DNA of 64,000 nucleotides from CAWHYG01 sp963833505 (GCA_963833505.1 CAWHYG010000006.1:496001-560000); one strand, 5' to 3'; positions 10,506 to 20,548 are shown, counted from the stretch's first letter. Made by a program: numbers and translations. Notes: generated from the sequence alone by a model not told the origin.

Positions 10506-10946
10506 CGTTATCGACCGGCCCGCGAGAGTCCGTGAGGATCCAAGAGGCGTGGAACGAACAGGACCGCCCGCACCGGCGGGGATCACGGGCCGCGGATCGC
10601 GACCGCAACGGCCTGGGGACCGGCGCTTCGGATGCGCCCGCCACGGCCTGGGAACATGGGCCTCGGCTTGCGACTGCAACCGCGCGGAAAGAGGCCCCGG
10701 CTCGCGCTCGCGCCGGCCAAAAGAGGGATGAGCCCGGCCGATGCCGCAGGGGTTGGCGCGACCGGGCTCCGAACCGTTGGACCTCGGGCGCGCGTCCCGG
10801 TACCGTGGACCAATGCGTGTGGTCGAAAACCGCAAGAAGGACTCCGGCCGCGGCACCCTGCGGGCCGGTGGCTGCGCCCTGAGATCCGGCCGGAGCACTC
10901 CAAGGTCTGTCCGATGCATCCCCGACCGGTCGGAGGGCGACGGGCG
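10506..10946. other. Gene-free divergent spacer
   Basis: About 440 bp between the divergent protease and GtrA genes; both promoters should lie here. The sequence is GC-rich and open in several frames, but none of the translations shows domain-like composition. I see no clear repeats or hairpins. Confidence 0.5.
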
Positions 10947-11465
10947 ATGATCCGCGATCCCGAATCAGCCTCCGAATCCCTGCTGGACGCCACGCCCGGT
11001 CCCGTGATCGGGGCGGCCCGGAGAGGCGGGGTCGTCGGGGCCCTGATCCGGCGCCTTCAACCGACCGGAACGACGTTCCTTCGCTTCTGCCTGGTCGGGG
11101 CCAGCGGGATCATGGTCGATCTCGGAATCTACCGCGGGCTGCTCGCGGCCGGCCTCCTCAATCAGGCGGCTCGGGCCGCGGCCATCTTCCTCGCGATGAA
11201 CTGGAATTTTGCCTGGAACCGGCGCTTCACCTTCCAGGGAGCGCGGGCGGCGCAGGTGGCCCCCCAGTACCTGCGCTATCTCTGCTCCAACTCCGTCGGC
11301 GCCCTTCTGAGCTGGAAGACGGCCATGGTCCTCGGAGGCGTGCTGCCGGCCGGCAACTGGCCTCGCATGGGAGCCGCGCTGGCCGGGATCGTCCTGGGAA
11401 CATTGACGAATTTCCTGCTTTCCCTGTTCTGGGTCTTCAGGCGGAAGCGGGCGGCCCCGAGCTGA
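10947..11465 (+). CDS. GtrA-family membrane protein
   Basis: 172 aa with four predicted helices (FLRFCLVGASGIMVDLGIYR, AAAIFLAMNWNFAWNRRFTF, the segment around VGALLSWKTAMVLGG, and IVLGTLTNFLLSLFWVF). The NWNFAWNRRFTF and FLLSLFWVFRR signatures are typical of GtrA/DPMS-like proteins, thought to flip or escort polyprenyl-linked sugars. ATG 10947 is chosen because GGAGG lies 10 nt upstream; the open frame extends further 5'. No glycosyltransferase is adjacent. Confidence 0.88.
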   Translation: MIRDPESASESLLDATPGPVIGAARRGGVVGALIRRLQPTGTTFLRFCLVGASGIMVDLGIYRGLLAAGLLNQAARAAAIFLAMNWNFAWNRRFTFQGARAAQVAPQYLRYLCSNSVGALLSWKTAMVLGGVLPAGNWPRMGAALAGIVLGTLTNFLLSLFWVFRRKRAAPS

Positions 11466-11497
11466 GCCGGTAACGCCGCACGATCGGGTGACTTGCC

Positions 11498-11690
11498 ATT
11501 TCGACCGCGGCCCGTTCCGCGTTCGGGAGCCGGCACCGCCCGATCCCGCGAATCGTCCGTCCACGATACCCGCGCACCCGGAGCCAATCGCTGCCGATCA
11601 CTCGAGGCGCGTGCCGGCGCGTGTTCGAATCCGCGGCCTTGCGAAGGTGTGGCGACGCGCTATTTCGACCGCGGCCCGTTCCCCGTTCGG
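11498..11690. repeat. 29-bp direct repeat (11498-11526 and 11662-11690)
   Basis: Both copies contain ATTTCGACCGCGGCCCGTTC and continue to CGTTCGG, with one mismatch in 29 bp, 164 bp apart. The right copy is the last coding stretch of the DUF885 gene (GNGPRSK plus stop). The left copy lies in the spacer after gtrA. Confidence 0.85.
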
Positions 11691-13474
11691 CGCGCGGTCT
11701 CCACCGCCTTGGCCGGCGTCTTGCGTGCAGTCCTCGGCGGACGCGCGTTCCGGGTCAGGGAGCGGTACAGCTCCTTTTCGTCGGCCCGGCGCATGATCCC
11801 CATCTCGCGGCGAACGAGATCGATGGGCATCGTCCCGTGGGACAGCACCTCGTCATGGAATTCCCGAAGCGAGAAGGAGTCTCCCCGCTCGGCCTCATAA
11901 TCGCCGCGCAGCTCCAGAAGGAGGAGCTTCCCGACGACGTAGCTCATCGGCTGGGTGGGGTGCGCGCAGTAGCGGCGCACTTCGGTGATCGCGTTCGGCC
12001 GTTCCAGCTTAGCCTTCCGCACCAGGAAGCCGACCGCGTCGTTGAAGGACATCTTCCCGGTGTGCAGCCCGACGTCGGCGATCACGCGACAGGCGCGCCA
12101 GAGCTGATCCCGTAGCTGGAGCAGGCGGATCTCGTCGCAGGCGTAGAAACCCTGCTCATGCATCATCTCTTCACAGTAGAGGGCCCAGCCCTCGGAGAAG
12201 ACCGGCGTGGGAAAGAGGGTCCGCAAGCGGCGCGGATGGCGCCCGGCCAGACACGACTGAAGGTGGTGGCCGGGGAAACCCTCGTGCAGCGCGAGCACGG
12301 GGATGCCGCAGCGGGAGTGGCCTTCCAGGAGGATCGACCTCCGTTCATCGGAGGCGCCGGGATCAACCGGCGTGACCCAGAGGGTTCCACGCCCTGCCCG
12401 CTCGAATAGCCCGCCGTCGATGTACATCGCGTAAGGATGGAGAGGGCGCGCGAAGGCCGGGGTCAGGACGACATCGAGCGGATCTCCATCGGGCACCGTC
12501 AAGAGGTCCTTCGCCGACACGAACGCGCGGGCCGCTTCAACCGCGCCGGAGTATGCCGCCACCAGCCCTTCGTTGGCCGGATGGTCCTCCTTGAGCTGCT
12601 GGAGCAGGCGACTCCAGTTGAAACCGGGACGGATGCGGGCGGCCGTCGCGCGCACCTGGCGCAGCGTCTCGTGATAGAACCTCTCGCCCAGCACGATCAG
12701 CTCGTCGGCGTCGAACGGCACCCGGTGCTGGTCCTTGAGCATCCGGTTGAAGAGGACCTTGCCGACGCGGAACTCCCCGACCGATCGGGTCATGAGCGCG
12801 CCGAGCAGGAAGTCCCGATAACCGTGGATCGCCTCGACCGCCTCTCCGGCGGCCCGTTCGCACTGCTGGCGCTGGCCGTTGCTCCCGAGGAGATCGAAGA
12901 ACTCCCGCAACCCCTCCCGGAAGAACTCGGCGGCGCCCCGGGCGCAGAGGACGGCGGTTTCCGTGAAGACCGAAGGGGGCTCCTCCAGGTTCTCCATGGC
13001 GCGCCGGAGCAGGCCGGGAATCTCCCGGAGCCGTCCCAGCATGGAGCGGGCGCGTTCGTCTGGCGGCGCATAGTCGCGATGGGCCAGGACATAGACGCCC
13101 CACACCGCATCCTCCAGGTAGGCCTGCGGCATGACCCGCCACGGGGGACGGCGTTCCAGCAAGGCGGCATGCGTGCTCAGGAATCCCCGCGCCAGGATGA
13201 GGTCGGTCTCCTGTTCGGGGGCAAGGTGGGAAGGATCGTAACCGTCCAGCTCGGTCAGGAGGTCGCGGATCCCCGTCAGGGCCGCATCGAAGGCTTCGCG
13301 ACTGTACTCCGGAAGGTGCGCATCATGCCGGCCGTGCAATCCGAGCCAGCTCGCCTGCACCGGATCGACCCGTTGAAGAAGCTTGTAGAGCTTCTCGACC
13401 GTTTGCTCGAATGCAGGATCCGGCGAGCGCCGGACCGCCGTCGCGAGGCCGATCGCCCTCTGGTCGTCGCCCAT
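11660..13474 (-). CDS. DUF885 family zinc metallopeptidase-like protein
   Basis: 604 aa. The hallmark is HEGFPGHH near residue 400, a zinc-protease HExxH-like signature of the DUF885 family, followed by SEGWALYCEEMM about 35 residues later, which supplies the third ligand. SYVVGKLLLLELR near the C-terminus is also typical. No signal peptide is visible, so it is probably cytoplasmic. ATG 13474 is chosen because of GGGAG 6 nt upstream. The last 20 residues are basic low-complexity (PPRTARKTPAKA) and coincide with the 29-bp repeat, which may have replaced the original 3' end. Confidence 0.88.
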   Translation of the reverse strand: MGDDQRAIGLATAVRRSPDPAFEQTVEKLYKLLQRVDPVQASWLGLHGRHDAHLPEYSREAFDAALTGIRDLLTELDGYDPSHLAPEQETDLILARGFLSTHAALLERRPPWRVMPQAYLEDAVWGVYVLAHRDYAPPDERARSMLGRLREIPGLLRRAMENLEEPPSVFTETAVLCARGAAEFFREGLREFFDLLGSNGQRQQCERAAGEAVEAIHGYRDFLLGALMTRSVGEFRVGKVLFNRMLKDQHRVPFDADELIVLGERFYHETLRQVRATAARIRPGFNWSRLLQQLKEDHPANEGLVAAYSGAVEAARAFVSAKDLLTVPDGDPLDVVLTPAFARPLHPYAMYIDGGLFERAGRGTLWVTPVDPGASDERRSILLEGHSRCGIPVLALHEGFPGHHLQSCLAGRHPRRLRTLFPTPVFSEGWALYCEEMMHEQGFYACDEIRLLQLRDQLWRACRVIADVGLHTGKMSFNDAVGFLVRKAKLERPNAITEVRRYCAHPTQPMSYVVGKLLLLELRGDYEAERGDSFSLREFHDEVLSHGTMPIDLVRREMGIMRRADEKELYRSLTRNARPPRTARKTPAKAVETARRTGNGPRSK

Positions 13475-13814
13475 GTCCCACTCCCGCGCAACCCAACCCC
13501 GAGCTGCCCCCCGACGCGCAAGCGCCAACTCGCACTTTGACTAAAGCTGTTGATAGCACCAATAGCAAGACAGTATTACTAATAGTCGAGCGGGTCGGGG
13601 GGTTGTCATCGATGACCAGTCGTTGCGGCCCGTCATCACGTGAGCCCGCGCGACCACGACGTCCGTCGCGCATGCCCGGTCGCAGCCCCACCGCAACGCC
13701 GAACGAGGACCCTCAGCGTCTGCCGTCGGGAGGCGCGAAGCAAGGACGCGCGACCACGACCGGCCGGTGCAGGATCTGCTCTCCGTGGACCGCGAACGCG
13801 GATTGAATCGAGTC
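13475..13814. other. Gene-free spacer with AT-rich island
   Basis: About 340 bp between the end of ychF and the start of DUF885. A markedly AT-rich stretch at about 13540-13590 (gacagtattactaatag) stands out from the GC-rich background and is the likely minus-strand promoter zone for the peptidase. I could not pick a unique -35/-10 pair. Confidence 0.45.
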
Positions 13815-14906
13815 TCAGGCTTGAAATAGAACCTGAACCACGTCTCCCTCCTGAATCACGTAGTCCCGGCCCTCGGTGCGGACGAGTCCGTGTCGATGGA
13901 GCTCGGCGCGGCTCCCGTGAACGAGCAGGTCCCGGGTGGAGAACACTTCGACCCGGATGAAGCCTCTCTCCATGTCGGTGTGGATCCGACCGGCGGCGCG
14001 CGGCGCGGTGGTGCCCTCCGGGATCAGCCAGGCGCGCAGCTTGTCGTTGGCGATGGTGTAGAAGTTGACCAGCTTCAGAAGCCGGCGACTCTCCGCGATC
14101 ACTCGTTCCAGGCTGTCGCCGGGCAGACTCAGCTCCGCCACCATCTCGGCCCGCTCCGCTCGCGGGAGCCGGCTCAGCTCCTCCTCCATCCGGATCGCCA
14201 CCGGCAGGACTTCCGTTCCCGAGGCCTTCTCCAGCTCCGAGCGGATCGGATCATCGGCGCCCAGATCGGCTCGGGCTTCGTCCACGTTGACGATGACCAG
14301 GGTCGGCTTGAGGGTGAGCAGGAACAGCTCCCGAGCCAGGGGCAGCGCGGGATGTTCCGGCACGAGATCGTCGACCCGCCGGCCGCGCTTCAAGCCATCC
14401 GCCAGGAGGTCGAGGTGATGGAGGGTCTCGGCCGCCTCCTTCGGGTTGCCTTTCGCCTGCTTGCGGAGTTTCTCCGCGTGGTGTTCCACCGTCTCCAGAT
14501 CGGCGATCAACAGCTCCGTCTGGACGATCTCGAGGTCCCGCCTCGGATCGATGGTGGTGTCGACGTGCACGATGGCCTCGTCCTCGAACGCGCGCACGAC
14601 GTGAAGGAGCGCGTCGGCTTCGCGGATGTGCCCGAGGAACTTGTTCCCGAGCCCTTCGCCCCGGGACGCGCCCCGGACCAGGCCGGCGATGTCGACGAAC
14701 TGGACGGTGGCGGGCACGACCTCCTCCGGATGAAGCGCGGCGGCCAGCTCGGCCAGGCGCGGGTCGTCGATCGCGGCGACGCCCACGTTCTTCTCGATCG
14801 TGCAGAAGGGATAATTCGAAGCCTCGGCGTGGGCGTGGGTCAGGGCGTTGAGCAAGGTGGACTTGCCCACGTTGGGCATTCCGATGATTCCGACCTGGAG
14901 AGACAT
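13815..14906 (-). CDS. ychF: Ribosome-associated ATPase YchF/OLA1
   Basis: Obg-family P-loop NTPase that binds ribosomes and prefers ATP. It is 363 aa, standard length. Motifs: GMPNVGKSTLLNAL (G1), DIAGLVRGASRGEGLGNKF (G3 and switch), and NVDE in place of the GTPase NKxD, the basis of ATP preference. The C-terminal TGS-like domain ends DYVIQEGDVVQVLF. AAGGAGGAT precedes the ATG by about 6 nt. It is separated from the surrounding genes by spacers, so it is probably monocistronic. Confidence 0.97.
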   Translation of the reverse strand: MSLQVGIIGMPNVGKSTLLNALTHAHAEASNYPFCTIEKNVGVAAIDDPRLAELAAALHPEEVVPATVQFVDIAGLVRGASRGEGLGNKFLGHIREADALLHVVRAFEDEAIVHVDTTIDPRRDLEIVQTELLIADLETVEHHAEKLRKQAKGNPKEAAETLHHLDLLADGLKRGRRVDDLVPEHPALPLARELFLLTLKPTLVIVNVDEARADLGADDPIRSELEKASGTEVLPVAIRMEEELSRLPRAERAEMVAELSLPGDSLERVIAESRRLLKLVNFYTIANDKLRAWLIPEGTTAPRAAGRIHTDMERGFIRVEVFSTRDLLVHGSRAELHRHGLVRTEGRDYVIQEGDVVQVLFQA

Positions 14907-15049
14907 CGCCGGATCCTCCTTGCGACGGCCGGTCGACCCGCTGCGCCGAACACCCTACGTTGTCCAGCGGATCCGGACCGTGGCGGGTCTGATGGCCGGC
15001 GCCTCGATCCGGCGCGCTATCGAAATCAGGCCCGGGTTTCCGGGCGGTT

Positions 15050-16453
15050 CTAGCGCAACCGCAGGACCTTCACCCCCGGCCCGGTCCCGTCATCCCGGCG
15101 CACCAGGTAGATCCCCGCCGGAACCACACGCCCCGTTTCATCCCGGCCATCCCAGGCGAAAACCCCGGGAAGCACAAGGTCCAGCGCGCGCACCTTCCGG
15201 CCCGAGTAGTCGAAGACGGCGGCGGCCGGCGCGGCCAGCGTGATGCGCGTGCGGGTCAGGAACGGATTGGGCGCGGCCCAGGCCACGGTCGGCGCCGGCC
15301 GGACTGGATTGTCCACCGCGGCCGGATTGCCGAGAGAGATCCGCTTCTTGTAGATCACGCCGGTGAAATTGGATTTGGAGCCGACGCACCAGACGTCGGT
15401 CGAGTCCGCGCTCACCGCCTGCTGGTCGATCCACGACATCTCCGCTCCGGTGTCGGCGTCCAGGCTCCAGGTGTTGCCGGTGTCGGTCGTGGCCCAGATG
15501 CCTCCGACAGCGCCGTAGATGTTCCCGCCGGCAACGAATCCGAAGGACTGACTGTAGAACTGCGCGATCCGGATCGGATAGCTCGGTTGCATCAGGCGTG
15601 CGCTCCAGGTGGCGCCGCCGTTCGTCGTGCGGTGCACCCATCCGGAAACGGGGGCGGAAATCTGGCCGCCGCCGGTCCAGCCGTGAAGGTCGTCGACGAA
15701 GGAGCAGCCGCCGTCGAAGACGCTGTCGGCGGAGTGCGCGATCGTCCAGGTCAGCCCGCCGTCCGTGGAGTGGCTGAAGTTGATGCCGGTGATGAACACG
15801 TTCATGTCGGGCAGAATGGTGAAATTGCCGGCCAGCCAGCCGTGCTGCGGGTCGGTCGTGACCTTGGTCCAGTCGCCCGCGTTCCGCCCGCCGTTCGACG
15901 TGACGTAGACGTAGCCGGAGTTGCCGTAGGCCAGTCCGTGATTGGCATCCAGGTACTTGACCGCGAGCAGCCAGTTGGCGGAATCGATCACGACGTCACT
16001 CGTCCAGGTAGCGCCGCCGTTGTCGGTCCAGCGGGCGATTCCCGCGCCGGACTGGTCCTGGAACCCGACAACCATGGCCGTGTTGGCCGAAAAAGCCTGC
16101 ACACCGTACCAGTAGTACGGAAAGCCCACGTTCATCACCGTGGTCCAGGTCTTCCCGCCGTTGGTGGTCCGATAGACCGCCCCCAGCTCGGCCGCGGCGA
16201 AACCGTTCAGCGGGTCGGCAAAGGAGACGCCGTGAAGCACGTTGCTGACGGTGGCCTGGAGCTGCCAGCCGCCCTGCTCGACGTTCTGGGGCGCGGCAGG
16301 GAGACTCGCGCTCGCAGAGGTCATCGTTTCCGGAATCCGGCGTACGAGACGGTCCCCGGCCCGGATGTCCAATCGAATCGGTTCGGAAGCGGCCCGGGCG
16401 ACGGCGGCGGCGCCGATGAGCGCCAGGAAGACCAGAGGCAGGATCCGACGCAT
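15050..16453 (-). CDS. Secreted beta-propeller (BNR/Ycf48-like) protein with FlgD-like C-terminal sorting domain
   Basis: 467 aa. Signal peptide MRRILPLVFLALIGAAAVARA. The body is a seven-bladed-type propeller: TTNGGKTW, TDNGGATW, TSNGG, STDGGLTW, TTNGGATW and TTDTGNTW recur about every 50-60 residues. The tail (PNPFLTRTRITL ... YSGRKVRAL ... WDGRDETGRVVPAGIYLVR) is a FlgD-like immunoglobulin/sorting domain. ATG 16453 is chosen because GGGAGG lies 6 nt upstream and the signal peptide starts there. Function is unknown; it is probably exported to the cell surface. Confidence 0.87.
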   Translation of the reverse strand: MRRILPLVFLALIGAAAVARAASEPIRLDIRAGDRLVRRIPETMTSASASLPAAPQNVEQGGWQLQATVSNVLHGVSFADPLNGFAAAELGAVYRTTNGGKTWTTVMNVGFPYYWYGVQAFSANTAMVVGFQDQSGAGIARWTDNGGATWTSDVVIDSANWLLAVKYLDANHGLAYGNSGYVYVTSNGGRNAGDWTKVTTDPQHGWLAGNFTILPDMNVFITGINFSHSTDGGLTWTIAHSADSVFDGGCSFVDDLHGWTGGGQISAPVSGWVHRTTNGGATWSARLMQPSYPIRIAQFYSQSFGFVAGGNIYGAVGGIWATTDTGNTWSLDADTGAEMSWIDQQAVSADSTDVWCVGSKSNFTGVIYKKRISLGNPAAVDNPVRPAPTVAWAAPNPFLTRTRITLAAPAAAVFDYSGRKVRALDLVLPGVFAWDGRDETGRVVPAGIYLVRRDDGTGPGVKVLRLR

Positions 16454-16733
16454 GGCAAACCTCCCGGAGTGAAGGCCTGGTGTGAGGAACGTTGCCATCG
16501 TAGCAGGATCGATTCGCGTGTTCAAGAAGCCGCGTCAAGCCGTCCTCGGGGCACTTGGAATCTTCCGTCTGCGGCGCGAGTCCATGTCCACCCCGGTCAT
16601 TCGCGGCGAGCGGAAGCATCGGCAATCTCAAAATTCTCCCGTACGGATGACGCGGGACCTGGGTCCGGTGTGATACCGTGATGGGTTTCCACCGTGAAAG
16701 GGTCGCAAGGTCAACACCAGAGGAGATTGCACC

Positions 16734-17804
16734 GTGTCCATCATCGAACGCCGAACCGAACCGACTGCGTCCGTCACGAGCACCCCGGCCCCGGCCGCCG
16801 GCCCGCGGCTGAGCCCGGAACGCATCCTCCAGGCGCTCTCCGCCCATCAGCTCACCCATGCCATGCGCGCCGCGATTGAGCTGGATCTGTTCACCGCGAT
16901 CGGAGAAGGCATCGACCGCGTGGCGGATCTCGCTCCGCGCATCTCGGCTTCCGTTCGAGGAACTCGCGCCCTGTGCGACTTCCTGACGATCCACGGCTTT
17001 CTCAGCAAGACCGGTGATCGCTACACGCTTTCTCCCGAGTCCGCCCTCTTCCTGGACCGCCGGTCTCCGGCCTCCGTGGCTTCGACCATCCAGTTCCTCG
17101 GAGGAGATGACATTCTGGACTCGTTCCGCGATCTGACCGAAACGGTCCGCCGTGGCGGCCCCCGCCGGGAGCACGATTCCACGACGACCGAGAACCCCGT
17201 TTGGGTGTCTTTCGCCCGCGGCATGGGAGTTCTACAGGTCCCGGCGGCCGAGTTCATCGCCGGGCTCATGGAAGCCCCCGCCGGCAGACCCTGCAAGGTG
17301 CTGGACATCGCAGCCGGGCACGGCGTGTTCGGCCTCACGATCGCCCGGCGGAATCCCGAGGCCCGGATCACCGCCCTCGATTGGGCCCCGGTGCTGGAGG
17401 TCGCCAAGGAGAACGCCCGCCGGTTCGGCGTCGCCGACCGCTATTCGACGATCGCGGGAAGCGCGTTCGAGGTGGATTGCGGTGGAGATTATGATGTCGT
17501 TCTTCTGACCAACTTCCTTCATCACTTCGAGCCCGCCGTCAACGAGGCCCTTCTCCGCCGCGTGCACGCCGCGCTCAAAGGGGACGGCGTGGCCATGACG
17601 CTCGAGTTCGTGCCCAACGAGGACCGCATCTCTCCCGAGTGGGCCGCCGCCTTCAGCCTCGTCATGCTGGCCTGCACCGCGCACGGCGACGCCTACACGT
17701 TTTCGGAGCTGGAGACGATGTTGCGGAGCGCCGGATTCACCCACACCTCCCGGCATGCCCTGCCGGAGATGCCCGGCACGGTGCTGGTGTCGAAGAAGTC
17801 CTAG
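16734..17804 (+). CDS. SAM-dependent O-methyltransferase (ASMT/plant-OMT-like)
   Basis: 356 aa. The N-terminal winged-helix dimerisation domain (about residues 28-110) includes AMRAAIELDLFTAI and GTRALCDFLTIHGFL. The Rossmann core carries the SAM loop VLDIAAGHGVFG and acidic LDWAPV. LTNFLHHF matches the family region before the catalytic His. GTG 16734 has AGGAG 7 nt upstream. It contains the only CATTCTGG octamer in the window that is in frame (17112-17119, Asp-Ile-Leu-Asp), so that occurrence is native. The substrate cannot be told. Confidence 0.88.
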   Translation: MSIIERRTEPTASVTSTPAPAAGPRLSPERILQALSAHQLTHAMRAAIELDLFTAIGEGIDRVADLAPRISASVRGTRALCDFLTIHGFLSKTGDRYTLSPESALFLDRRSPASVASTIQFLGGDDILDSFRDLTETVRRGGPRREHDSTTTENPVWVSFARGMGVLQVPAAEFIAGLMEAPAGRPCKVLDIAAGHGVFGLTIARRNPEARITALDWAPVLEVAKENARRFGVADRYSTIAGSAFEVDCGGDYDVVLLTNFLHHFEPAVNEALLRRVHAALKGDGVAMTLEFVPNEDRISPEWAAAFSLVMLACTAHGDAYTFSELETMLRSAGFTHTSRHALPEMPGTVLVSKKS

Positions 17805-18430
17805 TGGAACCTGCCGCCCGGACCGGCGGCAAACAGCACACTCTCCCGGGCGACGCGGCCGGCGACGTCCAAAATCCGAACGTCGATGTCCATCGGTGCC
17901 GGCGCCCACAGGACGGCCTTGAGACGCAGAGAAACGGGGTTCGCGAACGGCTGAATTTTCAGGGTCGTCCGGGCAGCCTCCGGCGCTCGCGGAGTTCAAC
18001 AAGACCCGATTTATCGAAAGTTGTTCACGGACGAATGCAGGCTACGCCCTGTTGCAGGCCTTGTCAAGCACCGGTGCGGTCGACACCGGGCCAGGGCGCG
18101 GTTCCGCCGGGCCGCATCTCGGATGCCCTGCGGCCGAACCGGTACGACCGTACAACCTGGCGGGGCTCTGCTTCCACGCCGCCCGCTACGTCCCGGCTCG
18201 GCATTGGGGCGGGGCCAGCCAAGGGCACTTGAAAGACCGTACAGGCACGGCACAAGGCCGGAGCAGTGAACCGAGGGTTTCTCTCGCCGCCCCCCGCATT
18301 TTCCCGTATACTCATATCCGGAACATCCGGCCCGCAACCCGTCGCGACGCGGCCAAGAGGGGCAGCGCGTCCGGCCTTCCCTGACCGTTGCGGCCCGGAC
18401 AACGCGCGCCATCCGCGCAGGGAGGTCCAG
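17805..18430. other. Gene-free region with likely promoter of the FG-GAP gene
   Basis: About 620 bp. I see no gene. A -10-like TATACT sits at 18307-18312, 119 bp before the ATG at 18431, in a short AT-rich patch (cgtatactcatatc). No good -35 was found at 17 bp. An AT-rich patch also lies at 18008-18025. Confidence 0.45.
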
Positions 18431-20248
18431 ATGCACCGGCGGTGTCTCGCACCCTTTCACGGTTCCGCGCGCCTGGCCACGGTGAGCGGACTGCTTCTCC
18501 TGGTCCTGACCGGAGGCCCGGCGATCGCCTCCGGAAGCCCGGGGACGCTGCCGGCCGGCCTCTCCCTGCTTCCCGACGGCACGATCATGCCTCCGAATGC
18601 GAGCTTCGAAGCCCCGGGCTCTCCTGCCCTGCTTCCCGGCTCTCCGTCCCTTCCCGGCTATCCGAACCACCCCGGATGGCCGGTCCCCGTCGTCGGAGGA
18701 GCCTCCCCGCCGGTCTGCGCGGACCTCGACCCCTCCTATCCGGGGCTGGAGACCGCCGTCGGCACGCTCTCGAGCGGCGTCAACTTCTACGTCTTCCATC
18801 AGGACGGCACCCTCATGGCCGGTTACCCGATCAACCTCGGGTACTGGATCGCCGCGTCTCCGGCCATCGCCGACATCAATGGCGACGGCCTCCCGGAGAT
18901 CGTCGTGAGCGACTTCGGCCACGACCGCGTCTGGGCTCTGCATGCCGACGGCACTCCGCTTCCCGGCTGGCCCATCACGGTCGGCGGCAACGTCCGCTCC
19001 ACCCCGGCCCTGGCCGATCTCGATCCTTCCTACCCCGGCCTCGAGATCATCGTCGGCGTCCAGGACGGACACGTCTACGCCTGGCACGCCGACGGGACGC
19101 TCGTGCCCGGCTGGCCCGTCATGGCGGGAGACTTCGTCGAGCGCTGCTCCCCCGCGGTCGGCGACGTCAACCACGACGGCTATCTCGAGGTGTTCGTCGG
19201 ATCGTGGTACGACTATGCGCAAGGAAGCACCGGCGGCATCTACGGTTTCGCCCACGACGGCACGACCCTTCCGGGCTGGCCCAAGCTCACGAGCACGCAC
19301 ACCTCGGTCATCGCCTCGCCCGTCCTGGCCGATCTGGACGGCGACGGCTACAAGGAGATCATCGACGGGACCTACGAGACGAACGGGAAGATGTACGTCT
19401 GGCGCTACGACGGCAGCGACTACCCGGGCTGGCCGTACACGATTCCACGCGGCGCCTCGAGCACCTCGTACGTCAGCTCCTCTCCGGCCGTGGGCGACAT
19501 CGACGGCGACGGCCAGCTCGAGATCGTGGATGGGAGCTGCGGTCAGTGCGGGACGGTCTACGCCTGGAAGAAGGACGGCACGGTCATGTCGGGCTGGCCC
19601 TTCGTGGCCAATGCCGTGATCGACGGCTCTTCTCCGGTTCTGGGAGACGTGGACGGAGACGGGAAGCTCGAGATCGTCGTCGGCTCCGGCTCCGGGTTCA
19701 CCCCCACCGGCTGCACGTCCGGCGCGATCAGCCAGGCCTACGTGCTGCGCGCCGACGGGACGCTCGAGCCGGGCTGGCCCGTCAACCTGGGCACCGCGAC
19801 GCCTCCCTATCCCGCCCTGGCGGACATCGACGGAGACGGGCTGGTCGAGATCGTCATGGCGTTTTCACAGAACGTCTACGTCTGGGATGCGCCCGGCGCC
19901 TACCAGCCGACGCTGACCCCGTGGCCCTATTATCATCTCGGCATCGATCACACGGGGAATTTCACCTCCGGCCCGCCGACCTCGGTCGACGAGACGGATC
20001 TCCCCGGACGAATCGTCCCTGCCGTCTGGCCCAATCCGAGAGTGGGAGACGGACCCGTTTTCTTCCGGCGCGCGGATCGATCCGCGGGCACGGCCTCGGT
20101 GCTCGACAGCGCGGGCCGGCTGGTGCGCTGCGTGACCGGCGGGAGGTGGGATGGGCGGGATGAAAGCGGGCGCGCCGTGCCGCCCGGCGTGTACTTCCTG
20201 AGAGAAGGCGGAGCTTCGAAGAGCGCCCGGGTCGTCGTGATCCGGTAG
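18431..20248 (+). CDS. Secreted FG-GAP/VCBS-repeat protein with FlgD-like C-terminal sorting domain
   Basis: 605 aa. The signal segment includes LATVSGLLLLVLTGGPAIAS. At least five calcium-binding-type motifs (DINGDGLPEIVV, DLDGDGYKEII, DIDGDGQLEIV, DVDGDGKLEIVVG, DIDGDGLVEIVM) alternate with blades containing GWP (LPGWPI, VPGWPV, MSGWPF), giving an integrin-alpha-like propeller. The C-terminus (VWPNPRVGDGP ... GRWDGRDESGRAVPPGVYFLR) is the same sorting domain as at 15050 and 21822. ATG 18431 follows GGAGGT by 4 nt. Probably extracellular, possibly adhesive. Confidence 0.87.
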   Translation: MHRRCLAPFHGSARLATVSGLLLLVLTGGPAIASGSPGTLPAGLSLLPDGTIMPPNASFEAPGSPALLPGSPSLPGYPNHPGWPVPVVGGASPPVCADLDPSYPGLETAVGTLSSGVNFYVFHQDGTLMAGYPINLGYWIAASPAIADINGDGLPEIVVSDFGHDRVWALHADGTPLPGWPITVGGNVRSTPALADLDPSYPGLEIIVGVQDGHVYAWHADGTLVPGWPVMAGDFVERCSPAVGDVNHDGYLEVFVGSWYDYAQGSTGGIYGFAHDGTTLPGWPKLTSTHTSVIASPVLADLDGDGYKEIIDGTYETNGKMYVWRYDGSDYPGWPYTIPRGASSTSYVSSSPAVGDIDGDGQLEIVDGSCGQCGTVYAWKKDGTVMSGWPFVANAVIDGSSPVLGDVDGDGKLEIVVGSGSGFTPTGCTSGAISQAYVLRADGTLEPGWPVNLGTATPPYPALADIDGDGLVEIVMAFSQNVYVWDAPGAYQPTLTPWPYYHLGIDHTGNFTSGPPTSVDETDLPGRIVPAVWPNPRVGDGPVFFRRADRSAGTASVLDSAGRLVRCVTGGRWDGRDESGRAVPPGVYFLREGGASKSARVVVIR

Positions 20249-20365
20249 AACCGGAGCCTGGAAACCATCGGGCCGACCCGATCCGACAGAACGAGGGCCC
20301 AAGACCTTCGAGCCGTCCGCGTCCGGTCCGGCAGGAGGTCGCGCAATCTGCGGGTAGAGGACGGC

Positions 20366-20394
20366 AGAGCCGGAGCCGCAGCGTCTCCGGCTCT
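20366..20394 (+). terminator. Hairpin terminator after the FG-GAP gene
   Basis: Perfect 10-bp stem AGAGCCGGAG/CTCCGGCTCT with a 9-nt loop, about 120 bp past the stop. There is no U-tract, so termination strength is uncertain. Confidence 0.5.
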
Positions 20395-20548
20395 CCCTGT
20401 GCCTGGTCGGGTGGGCCCGAGCAACCGGGCGCCGGCCACGGCGACCGGAACCCGGCGCACACTGGCCACGCGGGATGGGTTCTGTTAGCCTCCGTGATGT
20501 CGCACGGACGATCCCTTTTCACCGGATCCGAATAAAGGAGAACCGGCC

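Noticed and set aside
11600..11640. GTTCGAATCC, a tRNA T-loop-like word.
   Set aside because: No acceptor, D or anticodon stems can be drawn around it.
17112..17119. CATTCTGG in the O-methyltransferase gene as a sixth frameshift site.
   Set aside because: The gene is in frame on both sides and reads normally (Asp-Ile-Leu-Asp), so this copy is native.
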